Shown here: positions 23,753 to 32,016 of the stretch, piece by piece
Numbering within the stretch: the first letter of the stretch is position 1
Layout of the letters: every line of letters starts with the position of its first letter
Assembly (NCBI GenBank): GCA_029987025.1
Contig: DALTWQ010000002.1
Coordinates: 1-34,194 of the forward strand
Direction: 5' to 3'
From: Methanocorpusculum sp.
Lineage (GTDB): Archaea > Halobacteriota > Methanomicrobia > Methanomicrobiales > Methanocorpusculaceae
DNA length: 34,194 nucleotides
Notes under the pieces: model-generated
What the model was told of the DNA's origin: nothing
Database searches by the model: none
What the model saw: the letters and a program-made list of their open reading frames with translations, nothing else
Made by a program: the position numbers and the translations under genes

Positions 23753-24595
23753 TTACAAAACCATGTATATCATGACCGGAACGAAAATGAGGTAGAGAAT
23801 GCCTGCGATAAGAAACACCCACTCAAACATTCCAATCTTTTTTCCCGCAACGTAGACATTCGACTCCTCTGTGTATCCGCGGCAGCACATCGAAGTGTAG
23901 GTACGCTCTCCCTGTTCCAGGGACCGGATGAAAAGGGTGCCTGCACCTTCCCCTATTACATTCAGACGGTAGCGGAGCGGAAAGCCTCTGCCCCAGTGCT
24001 CAAAGCCGCGGCAGGAGAAGGCAAGAATGATTTTCCGAAACATCTCCGCAAACACATAGAGGTAGCGGATGGTAAGCGTCAGCACCGTTATCAGAATCTT
24101 CGGGATGTGCATTCTTGCTGCCCCGTTTAACATCTCCTGAGATGTGGTCGTTGCCGAGAGGAGAATAATAAATGAGATGGAGATAATCAGTTTTGCAAAC
24201 AGCGACAGAGCAAATACCAGAGATTCCCAGTATGCAGAGATGCCGAATACGGTAAAGATGATGTGATATGACTCATAGTACGGGTTGAAGAAGAACGGCT
24301 GAAGAATAATGATGAAAATACCGAACGGCAGAATCAGACAGAGCCGCAGGAGGTAGTATTTCAGAGATGCGCCGGATATCACATAGACTGCAATAAACAA
24401 AAGAAATATTGCAATAAGACCTGCAGTCTGTTTCCAGGAGATGAGTTCACCTGCAGATATCGAGTAGGGAAGAAACACTGCCGCAAAAAGCCCGCATATG
24501 CAGAATATTATTTTGATGCGCGAGTCCAGACTGTGGATGGGACTTGTTTTTCCGGCTTCACGCTCGATATTGAATAGCTCATCAATCAGTGTCAT
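23753..24595 (-). CDS. cbiQ: ECF cobalt/nickel transporter T component CbiQ
   Basis: The transmembrane coupling subunit of an energy-coupling-factor metal importer, 280 residues. It has multiple hydrophobic helices (about 28-48, 55-75, 85-105, 110-150, 255-278) and the T-component signature AFSCRGFEHWGRGFPLR followed by the second Ala/Arg-type motif MCCRGY, which touches the ATPases. ATG 24595 overlaps the cbiO stop as ATGA. With cbiO it is divergently oriented from the substrate-binding component cbiM. Cobalt against nickel cannot be separated by sequence alone. Confidence 0.9.
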   Translation of the reverse strand: MTLIDELFNIEREAGKTSPIHSLDSRIKIIFCICGLFAAVFLPYSISAGELISWKQTAGLIAIFLLFIAVYVISGASLKYYLLRLCLILPFGIFIIILQPFFFNPYYESYHIIFTVFGISAYWESLVFALSLFAKLIISISFIILLSATTTSQEMLNGAARMHIPKILITVLTLTIRYLYVFAEMFRKIILAFSCRGFEHWGRGFPLRYRLNVIGEGAGTLFIRSLEQGERTYTSMCCRGYTEESNVYVAGKKIGMFEWVFLIAGILYLIFVPVMIYMVL

Positions 24596-25506
24596 TCGCG
24601 GGTGTGGTAATGCGGATGTGCTGCAAGTCCGCTGTGGGTATGCACATTTGTATGGTGAGGCACATGTTTCTTCGGTTCTTTTCCGAAAGCCTGCATGAGA
24701 GAATCTTCGATTTCCTGATAGTTTGCAGAATCTGTTACCGGGACACCTGCATCACGAAGCGCTGCAGTGAGTTTTAAGAGAGGCGGAAGCTCAAGCCGGG
24801 CACGTTTCAGGAGGTCTTTCTGCATGAAAATCTCCTGCGGCGTTCCTTCTGCAGTAAGTTTTCCCTGCTCCATAACATAGACACGGTCGGCAGTTTCTGC
24901 AACCAGTTCCAGCTGATGTGTTGAGTAGATTACCGTACAGCCGAGTGTTTCAGGCAGACTGTTTAAGAACTCGAACAGTTCTGTAACGCCTGCCGGGTCA
25001 AGTCCCGCGGTCGGTTCATCAAGAATCAGTACCTCAGGTTTCATGGCAAGAATTCCTGCGATTGCAACCCGTTTCTTTTCGCCGCCTGATAAGTGATGCG
25101 GCGCACGTTTGCGTAAGTCTTCCAGCGCCAGCATGTGGACAACGGAATCAACACGTGCGGCAACCTCTTCATCGGAAAGTCCTAAATTGTGCGGACCGAA
25201 TGCAATATCCTGTTCAACAGTGGAGCAGAAAATCTGGTCATCCGCATGCTGAAAGACAAGTCCTACTTTTCTGCGGATGGCTGTCAGATTCTTTTTCGTG
25301 ACAGCTTCCCCGTCGATTAAAACACGGCCGGATGTTCCCTGCAGAATGCCGTTGAAGTGCTTGAACAGAGTACTTTTTCCGGCACCGTTCGGCCCTAATA
25401 TCGCAATGCGCTCCTTTTCCCCGGCCTTAAATGAGATGCCGTCTAAGGCAGGAGATGCTGCTCCCGCGTAGGAGTAGCAGAGATTTTCGGTTTCAATGCG
25501 ATACAT
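24592..25506 (-). CDS. cbiO: ECF transporter ATPase CbiO with His-rich tail
   Basis: An ABC ATPase of 304 residues. It has Walker A GPNGAGKST (near 38), the Q-loop VFQHADDQIF, the signature LSGGEKKRVAIAGIL, Walker B VLILDEPTAGLDP, and the H-loop STHQLE. Oddity: the last 26 residues contain nine histidines (HVPHHTNVHTHSG, then HPHYHTRE), a metal-binding tail that suggests storage or sensing of Ni or Co. Only one ATPase is present, so it likely forms a homodimer with CbiQ. A TATA-like AATATATTA lies near 25542-25550, upstream of its start, in the divergent region shared with cbiM. Confidence 0.93.
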   Translation of the reverse strand: MYRIETENLCYSYAGAASPALDGISFKAGEKERIAILGPNGAGKSTLFKHFNGILQGTSGRVLIDGEAVTKKNLTAIRRKVGLVFQHADDQIFCSTVEQDIAFGPHNLGLSDEEVAARVDSVVHMLALEDLRKRAPHHLSGGEKKRVAIAGILAMKPEVLILDEPTAGLDPAGVTELFEFLNSLPETLGCTVIYSTHQLELVAETADRVYVMEQGKLTAEGTPQEIFMQKDLLKRARLELPPLLKLTAALRDAGVPVTDSANYQEIEDSLMQAFGKEPKKHVPHHTNVHTHSGLAAHPHYHTRE

Positions 25507-25591
25507 AGCAGTATTCTACATATATGCTCTATTCACACTAATATATTACGCATTGGAGATTCGTAGTATAATTGTTTTAAGTATATCTGAT

Positions 25592-25614
25592 ATGTGTTGT
25601 TTAAATTAACACAT
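25592..25614. promoter_or_regulatory. 23-bp imperfect palindrome between cbiO and cbiM
   Basis: ATGTGTT and AACACAT arms (7 bp, perfect) surround a 9-base centre, with two more matched pairs inside. This is the form of a dimeric repressor operator. Its GTGTT/AACAC halves are reminiscent of metal-regulator sites reported upstream of Ni/Co transporters, but I did not match it to a known consensus exactly. Confidence 0.5.
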
Positions 25615-25632
25615 TTGTAACAATAATAAAAC

Positions 25633-25699
25633 AATAGTATTACTAATTTTAACAAACGTACAACCAGGAGATTATAAATAGAAAAAAAGTAATACTATT
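25633..25699. promoter_or_regulatory. cbiM promoter: TATA box flanked by paired palindromes
   Basis: The TATA box TTATAAATA is at 25672-25680, about 40 bases before the cbiM ATG. It is flanked by a perfect 12-bp inverted repeat, AATAGTATTACT at 25633-25644 and AGTAATACTATT at 25688-25699. Each arm is itself palindromic around AGTAnTACT, with centres 52 bp apart (about five helical turns). The downstream arm covers the expected transcription start region, so binding there should repress cbiM. Confidence 0.6.
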
Positions 25700-25716
25700 A
25701 TACAGAGTAAGATAAC

Positions 25717-26694
25717 ATGCATATCCCGGACTTCATCTTCGGCTATTCCCCCTGGGGAATCGGTGTTGGTATTGCAGGCTGTGTTGCTGCGCTCATTCTT
25801 CTCGCTCTTTCCATCAACTGGGCACGAAAGAATCTGAACGGAACAAAAATAGCCATCCTGGCAGTTATTGCTGCAGGTATCTTTGCGCTTCAGGCATTCA
25901 ACCTTCCGACAGGTTTCGGTGTTTCAGGACATCTTGTCGGCGGTGCTCTTGCGGCAATTATTTTCGGCTCACCGTTTGCGGCAATCTTTGTTCTTTCGAT
26001 TGTACTTATCATCCAGGCTCTGATTTTCGGAGACGGCGGTGTTTTAGCACTCGGATTAAATATTATTAATATGGGTGCTGTCGCAGGCTGCATAGGATTT
26101 TATTCATACCGCTTTGCACAGAAAAAACTGCCGCGCCCGCTTTCGGCGGGAATTGCCGGCTGGCTTGCATGCGTTATTGCAGCAGGCTGCTGCGCCGTAG
26201 AACTGGCGCTTGTAGGAGCAATCCCGCTTACTGGCGGCCTTCCGGTTATGCTCATCTATCATGCAATCATTGGTGCAATTGAAGGTGTAATCACTGCAGT
26301 AATTGCTGCAATCATCTTTAAAGTACGCCCGGACCTTACCGGAAACACCGAAAAGACACCAGTGTCGATTAAGAAAGTACTCATAGTAGGGCTTATTGCC
26401 GCAGTTGTTGTGGGAGGATGCGCAGCATTTTTTGCATCCTCGAATCCGGACGGACTTGACAGCACATTCCTCGTAAATGAAGGACAGAAAGAAGTCTTTG
26501 CACCGGCAACCGGCGATGAACTCACGGGTGAAGAAAATGATCCGGTACAGTGGAATGCCCCCATGCCTGATTATGCCTTAGGTGACGGTGAAAACCCCGC
26601 AGGCGGTGCTGTCGCGATTCTTGTCGGTGTTGTAATTGCGTTAGCAGTAATTGTTATTGCTGCAAAACTTGCATCCCGCAGGAAGAAGGAGTAA
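25717..26694 (+). CDS. cbiM: ECF cobalt/nickel substrate-binding component CbiM fused to a CbiN-like domain
   Basis: The S component of a Co/Ni importer. It begins MHIPD, and the N-terminal amine and His2 bind the metal in this family; SGHLVGG near residue 67 supplies another His. About six to seven membrane helices run to residue 210. A C-terminal part (about 225-325) carries SSNPDGLDSTF between two more helices, matching the PDG motif of the CbiN/NikN accessory domain, so this is an MN-type fusion. It is divergent from cbiO-cbiQ and shares their control region. Position 6 is Phe where CbiM usually has Gly (MHIPDG). Confidence 0.9.
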   Translation: MHIPDFIFGYSPWGIGVGIAGCVAALILLALSINWARKNLNGTKIAILAVIAAGIFALQAFNLPTGFGVSGHLVGGALAAIIFGSPFAAIFVLSIVLIIQALIFGDGGVLALGLNIINMGAVAGCIGFYSYRFAQKKLPRPLSAGIAGWLACVIAAGCCAVELALVGAIPLTGGLPVMLIYHAIIGAIEGVITAVIAAIIFKVRPDLTGNTEKTPVSIKKVLIVGLIAAVVVGGCAAFFASSNPDGLDSTFLVNEGQKEVFAPATGDELTGEENDPVQWNAPMPDYALGDGENPAGGAVAILVGVVIALAVIVIAAKLASRRKKE

Positions 26695-26887
26695 GCATAC
26701 CGCCCTCATACTATTTTTTCTCCTTATTGATGCAGATGTTAGTTTGATTACAGATATTACAAATGACATCATCCTGCGCACACGGTTTTTACACCACTCT
26801 GTGGTAAACACATCTGGTTAACATCCGGTGTAACTGACACATCCATTAATATCCCATTACCTCAAACCAGAATACTACAGTATCAGC
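26695..26887. other. 193-base gap between cbiM and the FecCD-type permease
   Basis: It holds a T6 tract after cbiM (26714-26719), a small dyad ACCAC-TCT-GTGGT (26793-26805), and a TATA-like CATTAATATCC about 40 bases before the permease start. These suggest separate transcription of the importer from cbiM. Confidence 0.4.
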
Positions 26888-27931
26888 ATGCCGCAGACCA
26901 CCCCGCATCTAATCAAATCCGAGAGGAAACAGCCGAATTATAAACTCAGGTTTATAATTCTTATCGCTCTTGCGGCTCTGTGTTTTTTTATCTCGCTTGG
27001 AGCAGGACGCTACGGGCTTTCTCCCTACGAGGTAATCCGGATTCTTTTTTCAGGCGTAATCCCCTTCGATGAGATGAGCTATTATGACTGGAGCGTCATA
27101 TTCAATGTCAGAATACCGCGTATCTGTGCCGCATTTTTAGTCGGTGCTGCTCTTGCAACAGCAGGTGCTGCATATCAGGGAATGTTTCAGAATCCGCTGG
27201 TATCGCCGGATATTTTAGGAGCCTCGGCAGGTGCTGGTTTCGGCGCCGCATTTGCTATTTATACCAATCAGCCTCCGGTGATGATAACGGTCTTTGCCTT
27301 CACCGGCGCCATAATTGCAGTTCTTGTTGCATACGGCATAAGCAGACTGGCAAAAGGAAACGCAACACTTTCTCTGGTCTTAGGAGGTATCCTGGTCGGC
27401 GGTCTTTTTACCGCATGCACGTCGTATGTGAAACTCGTTGCAGATACTGCAAACCAGCTTCCGGAGATTACCTACTGGCTGATGGGTGGTCTTTCCTCCG
27501 TCGATATGTCTGATGTTATTTTTGCGCTCATAGGGATTGGAATCGGAATTATTCCGCTCATTCTTCTGCGCTGGAGGCTTAACGTCTTAACCCTCGGTGA
27601 TGATGAGGCACGAAGCATGGGTATTAACACCCGTGCCCTGCGGCTGGTAACTATCATCTGTGCAACACTGATTACCGCGGTTGCAGTTTCCATCTCGGGA
27701 CTTATAGGATGGGTCGGACTTGTTATTCCGCACTTCTGCCGTATGATATTCGGCTACGACTACCGGAGAATTATTCCCGCAGCGATTATTTTCGGCGGAG
27801 CATTCCTGATTTTAGTCGACGACTTTGCACGAAATCTTGCCGCAATTGAAATTCCGATAGGAATTCTTACTGCATTTGTCGGTGCACCCATTTTCGCATG
27901 GCTTCTTATCTCGGGAGGTAAACGGTCATGA
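26888..27931 (+). CDS. FecCD/BtuC-family ABC importer permease
   Basis: A 347-residue polytopic permease of the siderophore/cobalamin import family. Signature parts are RIPRICAAFLVGAALATAGAAYQG split near residues 75-100, NPLVSPDILGASAGAGFGA, and ISGLIGWVGLVIPHFCRMIFGYDYR near 270-295, with about nine to ten hydrophobic helices. Its stop overlaps the ATPase start as ATGA. No periplasmic-binding-protein gene is present on either side, so the substrate (iron chelate, cobamide or other) and its receptor must be inferred elsewhere. The cbi neighbourhood makes a metal or corrinoid role plausible. Confidence 0.9.
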   Translation: MPQTTPHLIKSERKQPNYKLRFIILIALAALCFFISLGAGRYGLSPYEVIRILFSGVIPFDEMSYYDWSVIFNVRIPRICAAFLVGAALATAGAAYQGMFQNPLVSPDILGASAGAGFGAAFAIYTNQPPVMITVFAFTGAIIAVLVAYGISRLAKGNATLSLVLGGILVGGLFTACTSYVKLVADTANQLPEITYWLMGGLSSVDMSDVIFALIGIGIGIIPLILLRWRLNVLTLGDDEARSMGINTRALRLVTIICATLITAVAVSISGLIGWVGLVIPHFCRMIFGYDYRRIIPAAIIFGGAFLILVDDFARNLAAIEIPIGILTAFVGAPIFAWLLISGGKRS

Positions 27932-28737
27932 CCGGACAGAATGCCGCATCCTCACTTGCCTTATCTGATATAACCTACCGGTATACAAAGAAGGGTGAAG
28001 ATGTTCTCCGGAAGGTTTCTTTTTCAGCAGGAAAGGGTGAGGTCATCGCAGTCCTTGGTCCGAACGGTGTCGGAAAAAGTACGATGTTTAAGTGTCTGCT
28101 GGGTTTTTTTACCAACTACGGCGGAACTATCACTCTCGACGGAACTGACCTCAGCACCTTATCCCACAAACAGATAGCAAAACGGATTGCCTACATTCCT
28201 CAGTCAACGTATCCGACATTCAATTATGATGTCCTCGATGTTGTTATGATGGGGCTTACCTCGCAGCTCTCAGTTCTATCGTCCCCCAACAAAAATCATA
28301 TCAGACGTGCAGAAGAAGCGCTTGATAATCTGGGAATCGGGCATCTGGCGCACGCCGGATACGGTGAAATCAGCGGGGGAGAACGGCAGCTTGTTTTAAT
28401 TGCCAGAGCTCTGGTGCAGGATGCAAAGATTCTCATCATGGATGAGCCTACGGCAAACCTCGATTACGGAAATCAGTTCCGCGTTATGTGCAGAGTTGCC
28501 GACCTCGCTGCAGAAGGCTATCTGATTATTGTTTCAACGCATAATCCGGACCACGCATTTCTGTACGCAAACCGTGTTATTATGATGTACGGCGGTGAAG
28601 TAATCGCAGACGGCACACCGGAAACTGTTCTGGATGCTGAACTGATTCACCGTGTTTACGGTGTGAATGTCAGAATCGAGACGTTCACTGATGAGTCCGG
28701 AACACACAGAATCTGTATTCCGCAGAATATGAAATAA
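27928..28737 (+). CDS. FecE/BtuD-family ABC importer ATPase
   Basis: The ATPase partner of the preceding permease, 269 residues. It has Walker A GPNGVGKST, the Q-loop YIPQSTYPTFNYDVLDVVMMG, the signature ISGGERQLVLIARAL, Walker B ILIMDEPTANLDYG, and the H-loop STHNPDH. This pattern is typical of iron/cobalamin import ATPases. It is translationally coupled (ATGA) to the permease and followed by 192 non-coding bases, so it ends the operon. Confidence 0.92.
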   Translation: MTGQNAASSLALSDITYRYTKKGEDVLRKVSFSAGKGEVIAVLGPNGVGKSTMFKCLLGFFTNYGGTITLDGTDLSTLSHKQIAKRIAYIPQSTYPTFNYDVLDVVMMGLTSQLSVLSSPNKNHIRRAEEALDNLGIGHLAHAGYGEISGGERQLVLIARALVQDAKILIMDEPTANLDYGNQFRVMCRVADLAAEGYLIIVSTHNPDHAFLYANRVIMMYGGEVIADGTPETVLDAELIHRVYGVNVRIETFTDESGTHRICIPQNMK

Positions 28738-28929
28738 CACATTTTACCGGTAATTTTCAGTTCCGCGCGGAAGTGGAAATTATCAATTATTTTACCCTGA
28801 TTTAAAATCCGGACAATATTCTGACTCTGATTTTATCTAAAAAAGACGTTTGCGGGCACTTCCGCACCGCGCGGTAGGGGGTTTATATACCGAACTGCCG
28901 AATCATCAGTACACACAGGTGAACTGATT
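28738..28929. promoter_or_regulatory. Promoter region with two CCGCGCGG palindromes
   Basis: Two GC-rich palindromes stand out in AT-rich DNA: TTCCGCGCGGAA (28761-28772) and ACCGCGCGGT (28866-28875). A 9-base inverted match accompanies them (GCGGAAGTG at 28767-28775 and CACTTCCGC at 28857-28865). The second palindrome is just upstream of the TATA box TTTATATA (28882-28889), whose transcript would start about 20 bases before ATG 28930. An AGGTGA ribosome site precedes that ATG. It may bind a regulator that controls the small gene pair. Confidence 0.5.
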
Positions 28930-29136
28930 ATGATAGAGTTAACGGAAGATAAAGTACGAAACAAATTCAGGAAAGCCCTCGACCGGACAAAGGAGAGTCC
29001 GTCAACTGATTATGCAGAACGGCATGCACATCTTGTTGAACTCTATCTCGAGTATCTGGTGAAAAATTATCCGCCGGAGGAGCAGAACAAAAATCTGCGT
29101 GCCGAAGATGCGAAACCTGCAGAGGAATGTGCATGA
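28930..29136 (+). CDS. Small conserved-looking hypothetical protein (68 residues)
   Basis: Not recognised. It is hydrophilic and helical (EDKVRNKFRKALDRTK; HAHLVELYLEYLVKNY), with no signal, membrane helix or metal motif and an acidic tail. It has a strong TATA box, a ribosome site AGGTGA and an ATGA overlap with the next gene, so it is very likely expressed. The helical pattern and basic N-terminal part would suit a protein-binding adaptor or a small DNA-associated protein, but nothing specific supports either. Confidence 0.65.
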   Translation: MIELTEDKVRNKFRKALDRTKESPSTDYAERHAHLVELYLEYLVKNYPPEEQNKNLRAEDAKPAEECA

Positions 29137-29432
29137 AACCGCCTCTCCCGGTCCTGGCTGTTGCTGTTGCAAAAGAGATTAGAAGCGGCAATACCAGACC
29201 GGATACGCTTGAAGTGTTTGTAGAATGCCATGAGCAGATCTCCTCAGATGAAGCAAAGACGCTGACACGATCCGTTCTCCATGATTTACTGAATCAAAAA
29301 TGGATTTACTATTGCGGAAGCGCTGAGTCACACCCCGGATGGTTCTGCAGGCTGACACCGAAAGGATATGCAGCGATGAGCCGGGTGCCGAATAAAAATA
29401 AAGAAATTAAAACCGGATATGGTTCCGATTAG
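29133..29432 (+). CDS. Small winged-helix-like hypothetical protein (99 residues)
   Basis: Not assigned to a named family. Residues about 20-85 show a pattern of helices and a beta wing (EVFVECHEQISSDEAKTLTRSV, LHDLLNQKWIYYCG, then FCRLTPKGYAAM), like a winged-helix domain ending in the common LTPKGY motif. I chose ATG 29133, which overlaps the previous stop (ATGA); an alternative ATG lies 6 bases earlier. It ends 4 bases inside the convergent rfcL tail, so the two transcripts overlap. A regulator encoded with its 68-residue partner is possible. Confidence 0.65.
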   Translation: MKPPLPVLAVAVAKEIRSGNTRPDTLEVFVECHEQISSDEAKTLTRSVLHDLLNQKWIYYCGSAESHPGWFCRLTPKGYAAMSRVPNKNKEIKTGYGSD

Positions 29433-30895
29433 AAAAAGTCCAGGGTTGCCTGGGTTGCAGCAGGTTTTTTAACCTCGGACTTTTCTTCAGCCGCATCCTC
29501 AACAGAGTCCGGCAGCGCCTGTACGGCGGATGCAGCAGCCGCAGCAGCTGCTTCTGCTGCTTTTGCGGCCTCTTCCGCTTCTGCTTTTGCCAACGCCTCT
29601 GCCTGAGAAACCTCTTTTTTCTTCTTCGCGGCAGCGGCCTTTTTCACCTTCATCTCGCGTTCCTTTGCTGCTTTCTGCACCGCCTTAAACGCCGCTGCGG
29701 CACGGACTTTGTCATTGAGTACTACGGTGAGTTCATCCGCATCAAGGTCGTACTTTTCGCAGAATCCTTCCGCGTCAGCATCTGCAATGCGGGATAACAG
29801 ATACACATACTCTTCACGGACCGCTGCATCAGGAATCAGCGAGACCTCTGCAACTGCGGCCGCAAGAGAGCGCCTGACCGTCTTCTGCTTTTTCGCAGAA
29901 GCCATGCGTTTCCAGCGGGCAGGAGGCATCACGCGCGGCCGAAAACCTGTCGCAGAGGATTCCGCAGCGCATCCTGCGGTCATAAGTGATGTGGCATAGC
30001 GCCAGAGCGTGTAGTACTGTCTGCGCATCGTTCTTCCGAGATAGATATCAGCTTTTGCAACCCTGCGGTAGGCCCTGAGTTTCTGCGGCTGATGAAGAAT
30101 CTGCGAGACTGCTTCTTCAATCCACTGAATAATGTAATCCGGTTTTTCGTCACATTCGAAGGAAAGCCGCTGGAGCGATGCATCGCTTTCACCTGCGGCA
30201 ACACCTCCTACCAAATCAAAAATAGTGGCACGCTCATCTTTCTGAGCGGTTGTAACATCCTTTTCTTCGACGGCGCTGCTGCCGGATGCAGCTGCTGACA
30301 GCATGTTTACCGCACTGCGTAAATCACCGTTTGCACTCTCAGCAATAGCAGCGGCGGCTTCTGCCGAGCAGGAGATATGCTCAACGGCACAGATTTCCTT
30401 TACCCGCTTTGCAAGCGTGGGGGCTGCAATAGCCCTGAAAGATACCGGCTCACAGAGCCGTCTGATGGATTCAGACACGCCGTAGGCATCATTTGCGATG
30501 AGCAGCACCGGCTGCTTTGCGGATTTGAGGAGGTCGGCAATCGCTTTTGCGCCTCCGCGGTCTGCATTTCCTTCGAGGTTGTCTGCTTCGTCGATGATGA
30601 TGAGTTTTCGTAAACTGCCGAAGAGACTGGTTGTTGCGGCCGAGTTTCCTGCGATGCGCTCGATAACCGCTTTTGTCCGCGCGTCTGATGCATTCAGCTC
30701 AAGCACTTCCCACTCCATATCGCGTGCAAGCGCTAATGCTGCCGATGTTTTTCCGATACCGGGTTTTCCGGTTAAGAGAAGCGGCGCAGAGTCAGGAGTC
30801 CAGTTTTGCGCCCAGATTGCCATCTGACGCACTGCTGCGGTATTTCCCAGGATATCTGCGAGGTGCTGCGGACGATATTTCTCAGCCCAGTCCAT
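29429..30895 (-). CDS. rfcL: Replication factor C large subunit
   Basis: The large subunit of the archaeal clamp loader, which loads PCNA on primed DNA. The AAA+ core has MDWAEKYRPQHLADILGN, Walker A GKPGIGKTS, Walker B LIIIDEADNL, and a sensor region near residue 130. The C-terminal 100 residues are a Lys/Ala/Glu-rich low-complexity tail that ends exactly in QATLDFF, a PCNA-interacting (PIP) motif at the chain end. The 488-residue length fits methanogens. It is divergent from the mmp2 operon and convergent with the small hypothetical pair. Confidence 0.95.
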   Translation of the reverse strand: MDWAEKYRPQHLADILGNTAAVRQMAIWAQNWTPDSAPLLLTGKPGIGKTSAALALARDMEWEVLELNASDARTKAVIERIAGNSAATTSLFGSLRKLIIIDEADNLEGNADRGGAKAIADLLKSAKQPVLLIANDAYGVSESIRRLCEPVSFRAIAAPTLAKRVKEICAVEHISCSAEAAAAIAESANGDLRSAVNMLSAAASGSSAVEEKDVTTAQKDERATIFDLVGGVAAGESDASLQRLSFECDEKPDYIIQWIEEAVSQILHQPQKLRAYRRVAKADIYLGRTMRRQYYTLWRYATSLMTAGCAAESSATGFRPRVMPPARWKRMASAKKQKTVRRSLAAAVAEVSLIPDAAVREEYVYLLSRIADADAEGFCEKYDLDADELTVVLNDKVRAAAAFKAVQKAAKEREMKVKKAAAAKKKKEVSQAEALAKAEAEEAAKAAEAAAAAAASAVQALPDSVEDAAEEKSEVKKPAATQATLDFF

Positions 30896-30994
30896 GGTGT
30901 ATATCTATTGGTTTTCTGAACTAATAAATGGCATGAAGCGCAAATCCAAAACATCAATATTATCTCATTTGAAAGGAAACGAATAATAACAAAT

Positions 30995-31013
30995 ATGCGG
31001 ACACCCCTTTTCC
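30995..31013 (+). promoter_or_regulatory. Hairpin in the mmp2 leader region
   Basis: GCGGA and TCCGC form a 5-bp stem with a 9-base C/T-rich loop, ending about 17 bases before the mmp2 ATG. An AAGGT ribosome site follows it directly, so the stem could affect access of the ribosome. It is weak evidence on its own. Confidence 0.3.
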
Positions 31014-31029
31014 GCAAGGTCTCACATCA

Positions 31030-32016
31030 ATGCAGTCAGATATCTATACCCCGGCCACAGTTGCTGATGCAGTTAAAAAATACGACGGCGTGCGAAGAAA
31101 ACAGGCAATCGGATCTCTGGTAAAAACCCTCCATATTGAAAATCCGGAAGTTATTGCTGATTACGGTGAAGACGCGGCAGTAATCCAGCAGGGACGTACA
31201 GCCCTGCTTCTTGCCGCAGACGGCATCTGGAGTCAGCTGATGGATAAAGACCCGTACTGGGCAGGATACTGTTCCATTCTGGTAAATGTCCATGATATTG
31301 CAGCGATGGGGGGAAAACCGGTTGCGCTTGTTGATGTGTTATCTGCAGTTGATGATGCGGCGATTGAAAAAGTATCCCGCGGAATGCGTGATGCAGCAGC
31401 TGCATTCAATGTCCCGGTCGTTGGAGGCCACCTGCATCCGGATGCGCCGTACAATGTAATTGATGTGTCTGTTCTCGGGGTGGCGGATTTAGAGCATGTC
31501 ATCTACAGCAGCACGGCAGAAGCCGGAAACGCCATTATTATGGCAATAGATCTGCAGGGCAGAGTCCACCCCTCGGTTTCTCTGAACTGGGATTCCGTTA
31601 CGATGAAGGAAGGAGAGGTTTTACGTAAGCAGCTTTCCGTGATGCAGGCGTTAGGCGAAAGCAGGCTTTTAACCGCAGGAAAAGACATCTCCAACCCGGG
31701 TGTTTTAGGAACGCTCGGGATGCTTCTCGAAGCCTCCGGCGTCGGAGGAGTTGTTGATTTAACCTCCATTCCGCACCCTGATTTCGAGGAGAATCACATC
31801 ACGTTCGAGCAGTGGGTCAGAATGTATCCCGGAATGGGCTTTATCATGACTGCCGAGCAGGAGTCTGTTGATAAAGTCTGCAGAACGTTCCGCGAGGCGG
31901 GAATGGCAGCTCAGGTTATAGGAACGGTTGTTCCGGAGCGCACACTTACTATTACAAAAGGGGACGACTCGGTCGTGCTCTTTGATTTCTGTGCCGGCGG
32001 CATAACGAACATATGA
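31030..32016 (+). CDS. Methanogenesis marker protein 2 (AIR-synthase-like)
   Basis: A 328-residue PurM/HypE/ThiL-superfamily protein of the methanogenesis marker 2 type, found in methanogens and of unknown exact function. It shows DYGEDAAVIQQG (metal/ATP site), ILVNVHDIAAMGGKPVALVDVLS, VVGGHLHPDAPY, and the C-terminal NPGVLGTLGMLLEASGVGG. The superfamily uses ATP to activate carboxyl or carbonyl groups. Its stop overlaps mtxX as ATGA. The call rests on family resemblance and on the neighbour. Confidence 0.88.
   Translation: MQSDIYTPATVADAVKKYDGVRRKQAIGSLVKTLHIENPEVIADYGEDAAVIQQGRTALLLAADGIWSQLMDKDPYWAGYCSILVNVHDIAAMGGKPVALVDVLSAVDDAAIEKVSRGMRDAAAAFNVPVVGGHLHPDAPYNVIDVSVLGVADLEHVIYSSTAEAGNAIIMAIDLQGRVHPSVSLNWDSVTMKEGEVLRKQLSVMQALGESRLLTAGKDISNPGVLGTLGMLLEASGVGGVVDLTSIPHPDFEENHITFEQWVRMYPGMGFIMTAEQESVDKVCRTFREAGMAAQVIGTVVPERTLTITKGDDSVVLFDFCAGGITNI

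Noticed and set aside
25592..25614. Confirmed NikR operator
   Set aside because: The halves resemble reported metal-regulator sites, but the spacing was not matched to a consensus I can state with certainty.
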